NCBI GenBank assembly: GCA_945911685.1
Contig: CAMEAW010000160.1
Coordinates: 1 to 6,479 of the forward strand
DNA length: 6,479 nt
From: Bordetella parapertussis
GTDB taxonomy: Bacteria; Pseudomonadota; Gammaproteobacteria; Burkholderiales; Burkholderiaceae_B
Direction of reading: 5' to 3'
Positions 1 through 6,094 of the stretch are shown piece after piece. Below the pieces are notes generated by a model. That model was not told the DNA's origin and ran no database searches. It saw only the letters and a list, made by a program, of their open reading frames with translations. Numbering within the stretch: position 1 is the first letter of the stretch; every line of letters starts with the position of its first letter. The translations under genes and the position numbers were made by a program.

Positions 1-239
1 CCAATTTTAATGACGCCACGCGAGCCAAAGCGGTCTAAAAACCAACCCAGCACTGGGCCAATCACCGCCGCTTCCATGGACATCATCGCCGAGGCGGCCG
101 ACACTGAGGTTTTGCTCCAGCCTTTTTCTTCAATCAATACGGCTAGGTACGCCCCAAAGGCTTGATGCAGCATCATTGACTGCAAAAATTGCAGCGACGC
201 CGCTGCAAATACCATCTTCCAACCGTAAAAAATCTTCAT
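1..239 (-). CDS. MFS transporter, N-terminal part (cut by left edge)
   Basis: Reading the minus strand from the ATG at 239 gives 79 open codons to the window edge, so the C-terminal majority of the protein is missing. The product starts MKIFYGWKMVFAAASL, an N-terminus with a YGW before the first membrane helix (about residues 8-34) that is common in MFS carriers of the monocarboxylate / oxalate-formate type. A second hydrophobic stretch covers about 48-67 and is followed by the MFS loop 2-3 signature, G-W-F-L-D-R-F-G-S-R (residues 65-74, with D69, R70, G72 and R74). Role inferred: proton-coupled or exchange transport of a small solute across the inner membrane; the substrate is unknown. A short AGAG at 244-247 could serve as a ribosome binding site. 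It lies in the same direction as the next MFS gene, but the 154-base gap leaves co-transcription open. Confidence 0.85.
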   Translation of the reverse strand, partial: MKIFYGWKMVFAAASLQFLQSMMLHQAFGAYLAVLIEEKGWSKTSVSAASAMMSMEAAVIGPVLGWFLDRFGSRGVIKI

Positions 240-393
240 GGGGCTCTTTGGGCGCATCTTTTTTGTCTCAGGGAGAACCCTAGCACAAAGTATTCTTTTT
301 TGCAGAGGCGGCTTGTATGCGCTGACCCTGACTTGACCGGATCGCGCCGAAAGCCTCGGCCTTTAGGGCGGGGCGGAAGTCAACTCGCCCGAT
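240..393. other. Intergenic spacer between two minus-strand MFS genes
   Basis: No convincing gene is present. On the minus strand there is a possible extended -10 element (TGCTAGGGT, forward positions about 279-287), but its -35 region is poor, so a promoter for the left MFS gene is only weakly indicated. Small GC-rich hairpins (for example GCCGA at 346-350 with TCGGC at 356-360) lie downstream of the right-hand MFS gene. They have no T-run on the minus strand, so I do not call a terminator. Confidence 0.4.
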
Positions 394-1650
394 TTAGCTG
401 TGTTGATTGGCTGGCGCGGCTTTGTCCCACAGAGCATGACGCCAGCAGTAGCCGATACCAAACGTCAGAGCGACACCCGCAAGGGTGTAAAGCAACGCAA
501 CCCCTTGATAACCAAGCCATGCGATCAAGGGCCCAGCGGCCAACAGGCCCGCGGGTAGCCCCCAAATTGCTAGCATACGCATGCCCATGACTCGCCCCTT
601 AAATGCGGGCTCTGTCGCGCGCAACATCACTGCCGCCAAGGGTGTCATGCTTAAACTTTGTACAAACCCCGTGCAGACAAGCACAAACATCCCCGCATAG
701 AGTTCAGTTAGAAAACTAAAAAACAATAAGCAACCGAACCAAAGACCAGCGGTCACCAACATCGCACGGCCAGTGCCCAATGAAAATCGATTCAATCCAA
801 GCACCAACGACCCCAACAGTGCACCAAAAGCGAAGCTCGCACTCAAAGCACCCAAGCCCGCTTGCCCGACTTCAAATATATTTTTAGCGATGTAGGGCAG
901 CAATCCTAAGGTAAAGGGAAACGCAAAAAAATTGACCAAAAAGGCCAAACTCAATGCGCCGAGTAACGATGGCCGAACCCAAACATACTGAAAGGCAGCA
1001 ACCAACTCGCTAAAAGCAGAGCGCGCAGCCTGTGGCGCCGCGTCGCTCTCTTTGCCTGCAACACCCGTCGAGAATATAAAACTACACGCGTACAGAACTG
1101 CAATGACCACATAGGCAGCAGCCATACCGAACTGCGCGACGGTACCCACTCCTAATAAAGCACCCACAACGCGTGCCGAATCGGCGGTCATTCGAGAAAT
1201 CCCTAAGGCGCCAGTTAACTGCTCGACTGGCACCGTTTGGCCAACAAGCGCATAACGCATCATGTTGTCGGATGGGCGAATCATGCCAACGATCGCCGCC
1301 ACGGCGATGACCAGGTATGGCGTGAGTAAGGACATAAAAGCCAGCACCATCACCAGGGATGCCAGTACGACGTATACCCCCCGCGTCAGCAAAAATAAAG
1401 TTCGGTAGCCCAAACGATCACCCGCGACACCAAACAGGGGAGAAAATACAGAGCCGAAGAATTGTAAGGCGCCATAGAGCACCAACATCATGACCGAACC
1501 CGATTCGACCAACACGTACCAGCCGAGGACTAGGACCTCCATCTCAAAGGCTAAAGATGCCGCTAAATCAGCGGGGAATTGAAAACGAAAACTGCGCACT
1601 TTAAAGGGTGCACGTAACGAGTTTTGTACATCAGTGAAAGTGGCTGTCAT
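394..1650 (-). CDS. MFS transporter, probable efflux-type (418 aa)
   Basis: A complete integral membrane protein of about 418 residues, normal for a 12-helix MFS carrier. The N-terminus (MTATFTDVQNSLRAPFKVRS) leads into a first helix around residues 28-48. The loop 2-3 signature is GVAGDRLGYR (residues 74-83, with D78, R79, G81 and R83). Alternating hydrophobic segments continue to a short basic tail ending APANQHS. The layout, with a charged FKVRSFRFQFPADL segment before helix 1, resembles the DHA3/MFS_3 drug- or siderophore-exporter branch, so export of a small molecule is inferred; the substrate is unknown. An open frame extends upstream to an ATG at 1767. I chose 1650 because the extra 39 residues (many W, Y and C) do not look like an MFS N-terminus and a plausible promoter lies at 1681-1710, inside that extension. 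An AGGT at 1662-1665 is a modest ribosome binding site. Confidence 0.88.
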   Translation of the reverse strand: MTATFTDVQNSLRAPFKVRSFRFQFPADLAASLAFEMEVLVLGWYVLVESGSVMMLVLYGALQFFGSVFSPLFGVAGDRLGYRTLFLLTRGVYVVLASLVMVLAFMSLLTPYLVIAVAAIVGMIRPSDNMMRYALVGQTVPVEQLTGALGISRMTADSARVVGALLGVGTVAQFGMAAAYVVIAVLYACSFIFSTGVAGKESDAAPQAARSAFSELVAAFQYVWVRPSLLGALSLAFLVNFFAFPFTLGLLPYIAKNIFEVGQAGLGALSASFAFGALLGSLVLGLNRFSLGTGRAMLVTAGLWFGCLLFFSFLTELYAGMFVLVCTGFVQSLSMTPLAAVMLRATEPAFKGRVMGMRMLAIWGLPAGLLAAGPLIAWLGYQGVALLYTLAGVALTFGIGYCWRHALWDKAAPANQHS

Positions 1651-1680
1651 TGAAAAATGATACCTGTATTCATTGACCCA

Positions 1681-1710
1681 CGTATATGCGGCGGCGCACC
1701 ATCGAATCAA
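1681..1710 (-). promoter_or_regulatory. Candidate sigma70 promoter for the 418-aa MFS gene
   Basis: On the minus strand, TTGATT (forward 1705-1710) and TATACG (forward 1681-1686) are separated by 18 bases, a reasonable -35/-10 pair. Transcription would begin near 1674, leaving a leader of about 24 bases before the ATG at 1650. This supports the shorter start. It was found by eye only. Confidence 0.4.
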
Positions 1711-1750
1711 AACGAGAAAGTAAGCTTGGTCACTCGCAGGGCAGTACCCT

Positions 1751-1759
1751 TGGTAATAT
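1751..1759 (+). promoter_or_regulatory. Candidate extended -10 promoter for the DUF1330 gene
   Basis: TGGTAATAT matches an extended -10 element (TGn followed by TAATAT) about 33 bases before the DUF1330 start codon. The correctly spaced -35 position (about 1731-1736, CACTCG) is poor, which extended -10 promoters can tolerate. The hexamer CTTGGT occurs twice nearby (1725-1730 and 1749-1754), the second copy overlapping the -10 region. This may be chance. Confidence 0.3.
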
Positions 1760-1791
1760 AGCGACACTCAAACACCCTCGGAGATTTCGTC

Positions 1792-2085
1792 ATGCCCAAA
1801 GCCTATTGGATCAGTGCTTACCGTTCAATTTCAAACCCAGAAGCCCTCGCCGCCTATGCAAAACTGGCAGGCCCCTCGCTTATCGCTGCAGGCGGAAAAT
1901 TTCTTGCTCGTGGCGAAGCCGCCGTAACAAAAGAGCAAGGCGTCAAACAGCGCACAGTACTCATTGAGTTTGAAAGCGTCGAAGCCGCACAAGCCGCCTA
2001 TAACAGCCCTGGCTATCAAGAGGCCATCAAAGCTTTAGGCCCAAATGCTGCTGAGCGCGACATTCGAATCGTTGAGGGTATCTGA
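1792..2085 (+). CDS. DUF1330 family protein (97 aa)
   Basis: A small soluble protein with no signal peptide or membrane segment, beginning MPKAYWISAYRSI and ending RIVEGI. It shows the pattern I recognise for DUF1330: Y5-W6 in the first strand, G34-G35 followed by L38-x-R40-G41 in the middle, R54 and the strand IEF (58-60), then Y70-x-S72-P73-x-Y75 and a terminal EG (95-96). Members are expected to adopt a ferredoxin-like dimeric alpha/beta-barrel fold; the biochemical function of the family is not established, so none is assigned. Length is typical. A GGAGA at 1780-1784, seven bases before the ATG, is a good ribosome binding site. The gene is divergent from the MFS gene and is closed by a strong terminator, so it is probably monocistronic and not part of the downstream transporter operon. 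Confidence 0.9.
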   Translation: MPKAYWISAYRSISNPEALAAYAKLAGPSLIAAGGKFLARGEAAVTKEQGVKQRTVLIEFESVEAAQAAYNSPGYQEAIKALGPNAAERDIRIVEGI

Positions 2086-2121
2086 CGTATTAGCTTGTGT
2101 CTTGACCCTGTAAGCCCTCAT

Positions 2122-2171
2122 AAAAATTCTCGATGATTTTTTTAGAAAAATCGCGAGAATTTTTTCTTTTT
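2122..2171 (+). terminator. Rho-independent terminator after the DUF1330 gene
   Basis: AAAAATTCTCG (2122-2132) pairs with CGAGAATTTTT (2154-2164), 11 bp. After a small internal loop (AT at 2133-2134 opposite G at 2153), GATTTTT (2135-2141) pairs with AAAAATC (2146-2152) around a TTAG loop. The stem runs into a T-rich tract at 2160-2171 interrupted by one C. It should insulate the transporter operon from DUF1330 transcription. Confidence 0.88.
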
Positions 2172-2178
2172 ACCCGAC

Positions 2179-2206
2179 TTGGGTCTGTGGTACATTTAAT
2201 TCAAAT
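2179..2206 (+). promoter_or_regulatory. Candidate promoter of the ABC transporter operon
   Basis: A promoter is expected here because a terminator lies just upstream and a five-gene operon begins downstream. One reading is TTGGGT (2179-2184), a 16-base spacer and TCAAAT (2201-2206). Another is the better -10 hexamer TTTAAT (2195-2200), which has no good -35 match. I cannot choose between them by eye. Either would put the start of transcription at or next to the inverted repeat at 2209-2232. Confidence 0.4.
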
Positions 2207-2208
2207 AG

Positions 2209-2232
2209 CGCTCGTTCGAAGTAGCACGAGCG
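2209..2232. repeat. Perfect 7-bp inverted repeat in the operon leader
   Basis: CGCTCGT (2209-2215) and ACGAGCG (2226-2232) are exact reverse complements around a 10-base centre. The repeat lies between the candidate promoter and the ribosome binding site of the binding-protein gene, and no T-run follows, so it is not a terminator. It could be an operator for a dimeric regulator or a stabilising hairpin at the 5' end of the mRNA. The sequence does not distinguish these. Confidence 0.6.
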
Positions 2233-2258
2233 ATTAAAAAAATTAACCGGAGACAAAA

Positions 2259-3458
2259 ATGAAAAATCTTAAACAGGTTTATGCAACCCTTGCGCTTGCG
2301 GCTCTCGCTTCTACGACAAACGTTCAGGCTCAAGAGATCATCAAGCTCGGCATCTCAGCACCTATGTCGGGCGCTGCAGCCGTGTGGGGCTTGGGTATGG
2401 AGTGGACTGCGAAGCAAGCGGCAGAGAAAATTAATATTGACGGCGGCGTAACCGTTGAAGGCAAAAAATATAATTTTGCAGTCGTAGCCTACGACAACAA
2501 ATACACTGCGGCCGAAGGAACAAAAGTCGCACAAAACCTAATTAATCGCGATAAGGTTAAATTTATCGTTGGCGGTATCGGCACTGCCCCGATCTCAGCG
2601 CTGCAGTCGCTCTCTGAGCGAAGCGGCGTGATGATTTTTATTTCGGCCTGGGGTAAAAGTGTCAAAGGTCCACAGTTTCCATTAACGTTTACTCAATCCA
2701 ATACGCCGTTTGAGATTCTTGATCCACTTTACAAATATGTCTTAGCGCAAAATCCCAAGGCAAAAACAGTCGCGATCTTGAACGCGAACGATGCGTCAGG
2801 CAAAGAGGTCGAAGTGGTCGCGCAAAAAGCGTGGGCAGCACTTGGCGTGAAGGTTTTGTCTTCTAATTGGTACGAGCGTGGCACCACGCAATTTCAACCG
2901 GTCGCGGCTAAACTCACTGAGCAAAAGCCTGACATCATTGACCTTGGCGTGGCTCCACCTGCCGATGCAGGAATCATACTGAAAGAGCTTGGCGTGCTGG
3001 GCTGGAAAGGTGTCAAAGTGCTGCCGGTTGGCACGAGTGCCACTCAACTTGCTCAAATTGGTGGCGCAGCAGCCAACGGCACCTACATGGGCTATGCCGG
3101 CGACTACTCAAGCTCACTCGCAACGCCTGTACAACAGATTTTGAACCAAGGCATGTTGGCGCAATTTAAAGAGCCACTGAACCCACTGCAAGTCTCAAGC
3201 TATGACTCAGTCTATGCGCTCAAGGCTGCAATGGAGGCGTCAAACAGCTTAGATCCTAAAAAAATCGCCGCTGTCTTGCCCACCTTGGTCTTTGAAACCT
3301 CGTACGGCAAAACCGTCTTTGGTAGCAAAGCTATCTATGACAGCCCACAACAAATGCAGGTGCCGGTCATGATTACCCAAGTTCAAGATGGCAAGATGGT
3401 TGAACTGACCCGCATTATTCCTGAAGAGCTCAAAGCTCGTTTAGCCGCCGCAAAATAA
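2259..3458 (+). CDS. Branched-chain amino acid-type ABC transporter, periplasmic substrate-binding protein
   Basis: A 399-residue exported protein of the Peripla_BP_6 (type I, leucine-binding-protein-like) fold, the usual length for HAAT binding proteins. Residues 1-24 form a classical signal peptide: basic MKNLKQ, an alanine/leucine-rich core, and VQA before a likely cleavage at A24/Q25. No lipobox cysteine is seen, so the mature protein should be free in the periplasm. The mature part opens with the family's first beta strand and ligand loop, KLGISAPMSG (residues 29-38), followed by an AAEKIN helix, a VVAYDNKYTAAEG segment and the IVGGIGTA turn. The start is supported by GGAGA at 2249-2253, five bases before the ATG. 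It is first in an operon with both permeases and both ATPases, so it delivers the ligand to LivHM. The ligand is not identifiable from sequence alone; leucine/isoleucine/valine should not be assumed. Confidence 0.93.
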   Translation: MKNLKQVYATLALAALASTTNVQAQEIIKLGISAPMSGAAAVWGLGMEWTAKQAAEKINIDGGVTVEGKKYNFAVVAYDNKYTAAEGTKVAQNLINRDKVKFIVGGIGTAPISALQSLSERSGVMIFISAWGKSVKGPQFPLTFTQSNTPFEILDPLYKYVLAQNPKAKTVAILNANDASGKEVEVVAQKAWAALGVKVLSSNWYERGTTQFQPVAAKLTEQKPDIIDLGVAPPADAGIILKELGVLGWKGVKVLPVGTSATQLAQIGGAAANGTYMGYAGDYSSSLATPVQQILNQGMLAQFKEPLNPLQVSSYDSVYALKAAMEASNSLDPKKIAAVLPTLVFETSYGKTVFGSKAIYDSPQQMQVPVMITQVQDGKMVELTRIIPEELKARLAAAK

Positions 3459-3471
3459 GCCGTTTGGCCGA

Positions 3472-3505
3472 CAGAGACCGACCTAGAGTTCGGTCTCTGA
3501 TTTTT
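3472..3505 (+). terminator. Intra-operon hairpin with T-run, probable partial terminator
   Basis: CAGAGACCGA (3472-3481) pairs perfectly with TCGGTCTCTG (3490-3499), a 10-bp stem with an 8-base loop, followed by ATTTTT (3500-3505). This is the shape of a rho-independent terminator, but the T-run is short and the other transporter genes follow in the same direction. I infer partial termination or 3'-end protection, which would keep the binding protein in excess over the membrane components. Confidence 0.75.
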
Positions 3506-3523
3506 GCTGACTACTAACCGCTT

Positions 3524-3540
3524 GAGGGTGCAAGACATTG
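3524..3540 (+). promoter_or_regulatory. Ribosome binding site and TTG start of livH
   Basis: GAGGG (3524-3528) lies nine bases before TTG (3538-3540). An in-frame TGA at 3523-3525 rules out any start further upstream, and no ATG or GTG lies in frame between them. The first in-frame ATG is at 3631 (codon 32), which would delete the first membrane helix. TTG is therefore the best-supported start. Confidence 0.75.
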
Positions 3541-4413
3541 GAGATTTTTGGGCAACTCTTTTTAAACAGCCTGCAAATTAGTGCGGCCTATATCCTGTTT
3601 TCACTTGGCCTGACATTGATTTTTGGTGTCATGAAGGTCGTGAACTTTGCGCACGGCGAATTTTTTGGTTTAGTACTTTTATTAATTGCCATCCTCGTCC
3701 CCTGGCTGAATAGTCCTTCTGTACCGCTTGTGGTGGCTTACGGTGCTGCTGGCGCTGTTTCTATTTTGGCGACCATGGCTTGCGGTTGGTTTCTTTATCA
3801 TTTTGCTTTCAAAAAATTTCAACGAGACATGGTGGGTTCCTTCGTCTTGTCAGTCGGGCTTTCGCTCTTAATACAAGGTTTATTTTTAGAGTTCTTTGGT
3901 GGCGTGCCCATTAAACTGCCTGATCTGATCGAGGGTAATCTGCGCATTCTCGGAGGCGCCATCACTACCCAAAGACTGGTCCTTACCCTGATCGCTTTGC
4001 TGGTCGCGGTCACCATGTGTTGGCTTATTGCAGCAACAAAACTTGGCAAATCTTTACGTGCAGTCTCAGAAGACCATGAGGCTGCGATGCTCCAAGGTAT
4101 CCCTTACCGAAAAACTGCTCTGTATGGATTCTTGATCGCAACCTTTTTAGCCGCCATTGCGGGTGCGCTTCTGGCTCCAGTCACCGTCATTAGCGCGAAT
4201 GTTGGAAGCGACTTTCTCATCAAAGGCTTTATCGCCATTGTGATCGGAGGCTTGGGTAGCATCCCAGGTTCGATCATTGGCAGCATCTTAATCGCTGTGA
4301 TCGAAAGTGTAGGTGGCTATTATTTTGACCCCTCGCTTGCGACACTCGCAATGTTTGTCATCACCATGCTGGTATTGCTGGTGCGTCCTAAAGGGATCAT
4401 GGGTAATGGGTAA
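3538..4413 (+). CDS. livH: ABC transporter permease, LivH family
   Basis: A very hydrophobic 291-residue inner-membrane protein of the BPD_transp_2 (LivH/LivM) family, of typical length for LivH. Diagnostic features are the segment NFAHGEF (residues 36-42) after the first helix, the cytoplasmic coupling-loop region GKSLRAVSEDHEAA (170-183), which is where the ATPases should dock, and the GLGSIPG turn followed by a glycine-rich helix near the C-terminus, ending in VRPKGIMG. About eight hydrophobic segments are visible. It should pair with LivM to form the translocation path for the ligand brought by the upstream binding protein. It begins with TTG and is separated from that gene by a hairpin. 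Its end overlaps the livM start by 8 bases, suggesting translational coupling. Confidence 0.93.
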   Translation: MEIFGQLFLNSLQISAAYILFSLGLTLIFGVMKVVNFAHGEFFGLVLLLIAILVPWLNSPSVPLVVAYGAAGAVSILATMACGWFLYHFAFKKFQRDMVGSFVLSVGLSLLIQGLFLEFFGGVPIKLPDLIEGNLRILGGAITTQRLVLTLIALLVAVTMCWLIAATKLGKSLRAVSEDHEAAMLQGIPYRKTALYGFLIATFLAAIAGALLAPVTVISANVGSDFLIKGFIAIVIGGLGSIPGSIIGSILIAVIESVGGYYFDPSLATLAMFVITMLVLLVRPKGIMGNG

Positions 4414-5350
4414 CGCGCGCAGTTCGACCATTCTTTATGTCGCCCTCCTCAGCCTGCTCGTTCTTGGTGGCAGTCTGTTTACCGGTACCGGCTTTGCTGC
4501 AAGCTTAGTCATTTGGGTTGCCATCAATATCTTGCTGGCGGCAAGCTTTCGCTTCGTTCAATTAATCGGTGAATTAAATTTTGCGATCGCTGGGTTCGCG
4601 GGCGTTGGCGCCTATGTTGCCGGCGTTTGCACCACAAAACTCGGTTTGCCGTTTGTCGTAGCCATCGTCAGCGCAGCGCTGGCGGCAACGTTGCTTAGTC
4701 TGATTGTGGGCTACATCACGCTACGCACTAAGGGACCATATTTTATGTTGATCAGCTTTGCCTTCACAGAAGTGCTAAGAATGGTCTACACGCAGATTGA
4801 CTATATTGGCAGCAACTCAGGCATGCTCGGAGTGTTTCCACCCGTTTTATTAACTGACTATTACCCGACGTTCGTCGTTGCAGTTGTACTGTTAAGTTTA
4901 ATTGTGCTCTACAAGATCGAGCAAAGCGACTTTGGAAAAGTCTTGGTTGCCATTCGTAATAATGATGCAATCGTTCAGACAGTCGGGATCAATGTTCACT
5001 TAACAAAAGTCATGTGTTTGGCGATCTCATCGTTTGTCGCGGGCATCTGTGGCGCCCTGCTCGCGCATGCCAATAATGTCATTAGCCCTGATGACTTCAG
5101 CTTTTTATTAGCGGTATACACACTCGCTTATATTAAAGTTGGTGGAGAGTCGCATATTGCGGGCCCTATTTTGGGCGCCTCTGTCTTGACCTTACTCGCT
5201 CAAGTGGCGATGGGTTTCGGTCCGTTCGAACATATTTTCTACGGCGCGGCAATCGTCATTGCTGTCTTACTAATGCCGGATGGTTTGGTCGGCATCATCA
5301 GAAAATTGTTAGGCCTGCCCCCAAAACCTCAAGCCGCAGCTAAGCACTGA
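4406..5350 (+). CDS. livM: ABC transporter permease, LivM family
   Basis: A 314-residue integral membrane protein, second permease of the HAAT importer. Landmarks are the ELNFAIAGFAGVGAY segment (residues 56-70), the LivM counterpart of the LSLGHAAFFGIGAY motif, then LRTKGPYF (106-113), the external GSNSGMLGV loop (135-143), and the coupling-loop region GKVLVAIRNNDA (177-188) that should contact an ATPase. It ends in a short polar tail, KPQAAAKH. An open frame extends back to 4313, but that region is inside livH and encodes unrelated residues. The ATG at 4406 has AAGGGA (4391-4396) nine bases upstream and gives the expected N-terminus. It overlaps livH by 8 bases, and livG follows after 15 bases. 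Confidence 0.93.
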   Translation: MGNARSSTILYVALLSLLVLGGSLFTGTGFAASLVIWVAINILLAASFRFVQLIGELNFAIAGFAGVGAYVAGVCTTKLGLPFVVAIVSAALAATLLSLIVGYITLRTKGPYFMLISFAFTEVLRMVYTQIDYIGSNSGMLGVFPPVLLTDYYPTFVVAVVLLSLIVLYKIEQSDFGKVLVAIRNNDAIVQTVGINVHLTKVMCLAISSFVAGICGALLAHANNVISPDDFSFLLAVYTLAYIKVGGESHIAGPILGASVLTLLAQVAMGFGPFEHIFYGAAIVIAVLLMPDGLVGIIRKLLGLPPKPQAAAKH

Positions 5351-5365
5351 GCGCGAGACAAAAAA

Positions 5366-6094
5366 ATGACAACAGAGATCTTATTAAAAGTCGACAAACT
5401 CACGCGTCGTTTTGGTGGCTTAACCGCTGTATCAAATTTAAGTTTTGACGTGCAAAAAGGCGAAATCCTTGGTTTGATCGGACCGAACGGCGCAGGCAAA
5501 AGCACGACCTTTAATTGCGTGAGTGGTTTTTATCCTGCGTCTGAGGGCCGTATCGAGTTTTTAGGCGAAAACATTTCAAAAATGAACACGGCCCAAGTCT
5601 GCCACAAAGGTCTAGTGCGCACCTTTCAACACGAGAGCCTACTGACGGATATGACGGTCTATGACAATATTTTGATCGCGACCTTCAGCACGATTAGTGT
5701 GAAGAGCGAGCGCGTCCGTCGCGTTCACGAAACCGCCGAGATACTCAACCTGTCTGATCATCTGCAAGAAATCGCTGGTAATTTGCCGCATGGTTTACAA
5801 CGCATGGTCAGTATCGCCATCGCTTTTGCGACACGCCCAAAATTACTCTGCCTAGACGAACCTCTGACAGGTTTAAATCAGACTGAGGTAGGTGGTGCAC
5901 TTGCGATCTTTAGACGAATTCGCGATGAGTTTAAGCTTTCGATTTTGTTGGTTGAACACAATATGAAAGCCGTCATGGAGATCTGCGATCGCATTGTGGT
6001 GCTTGATCACGGCGTTTTTTTAGCCGCAGGTTCACCTCAAGAAATCAAGCAAAATCCTGCGGTGATTTCTGCGTACTTAGGTAAGCGCGCATGA
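5366..6094 (+). CDS. livG: ABC transporter ATP-binding protein, LivG family
   Basis: A 242-residue cytoplasmic ATPase. In order: an A-loop region at RRFGGLTAV (14-22), Walker A GPNGAGKST (39-47), Q-loop glutamine Q88 in RTFQ, signature LPHGLQ (140-145), Walker B LLCLDE (160-165, catalytic E165), D-loop region GLNQ (169-172) and switch histidine H198 in VEHNM. All catalytic residues are present. The signature departs from both the general LSGGQ and the LPYGQQ I expect in LivG; the H-L replacement may mark a subfamily rather than a defect. The C-terminus, with an AYLGKRA end, matches LivG. It should form a heterodimer with LivF beneath LivHM. The ribosome binding site is weak (GAGA at 5355-5358). 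The stop overlaps the livF start in an ATGA. Confidence 0.93.
   Translation: MTTEILLKVDKLTRRFGGLTAVSNLSFDVQKGEILGLIGPNGAGKSTTFNCVSGFYPASEGRIEFLGENISKMNTAQVCHKGLVRTFQHESLLTDMTVYDNILIATFSTISVKSERVRRVHETAEILNLSDHLQEIAGNLPHGLQRMVSIAIAFATRPKLLCLDEPLTGLNQTEVGGALAIFRRIRDEFKLSILLVEHNMKAVMEICDRIVVLDHGVFLAAGSPQEIKQNPAVISAYLGKRA

Noticed and set aside
346..390. GC-rich hairpins downstream of the 418-aa MFS gene as a terminator
   Set aside because: The stems are only 5 bp and no T-run follows on the minus strand.
189..590. Plus-strand open frame of 133 codons across the MFS gene starts and ends
   Set aside because: It overlaps two supported minus-strand MFS genes and their spacer, is rich in R, P, C and H, and shows no family resemblance; it is a shadow frame.
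1725..1754. CTTGGT direct repeat and a small AGGG/CCCT inverted repeat near the DUF1330 promoter
   Set aside because: The 6-base and 4-base matches are too short to separate from chance without comparative data.
1686..1967. Plus-strand open frame of 93 codons
   Set aside because: It is out of frame with the DUF1330 gene it overlaps, very arginine-rich and without a credible product.
2122..2164. Terminator hairpin read as a riboswitch or small RNA of the transporter operon
   Set aside because: A simple long stem with a TTAG loop and terminal T-run directly after the DUF1330 stop codon is fully explained as a terminator; no aptamer-like multi-stem structure was seen.
4313..4405. N-terminal extension of livM
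   Set aside because: It lies wholly inside livH and encodes a C/W/R-rich segment unlike LivM. The ATG at 4406 has a suitable ribosome binding site and yields the family N-terminus.
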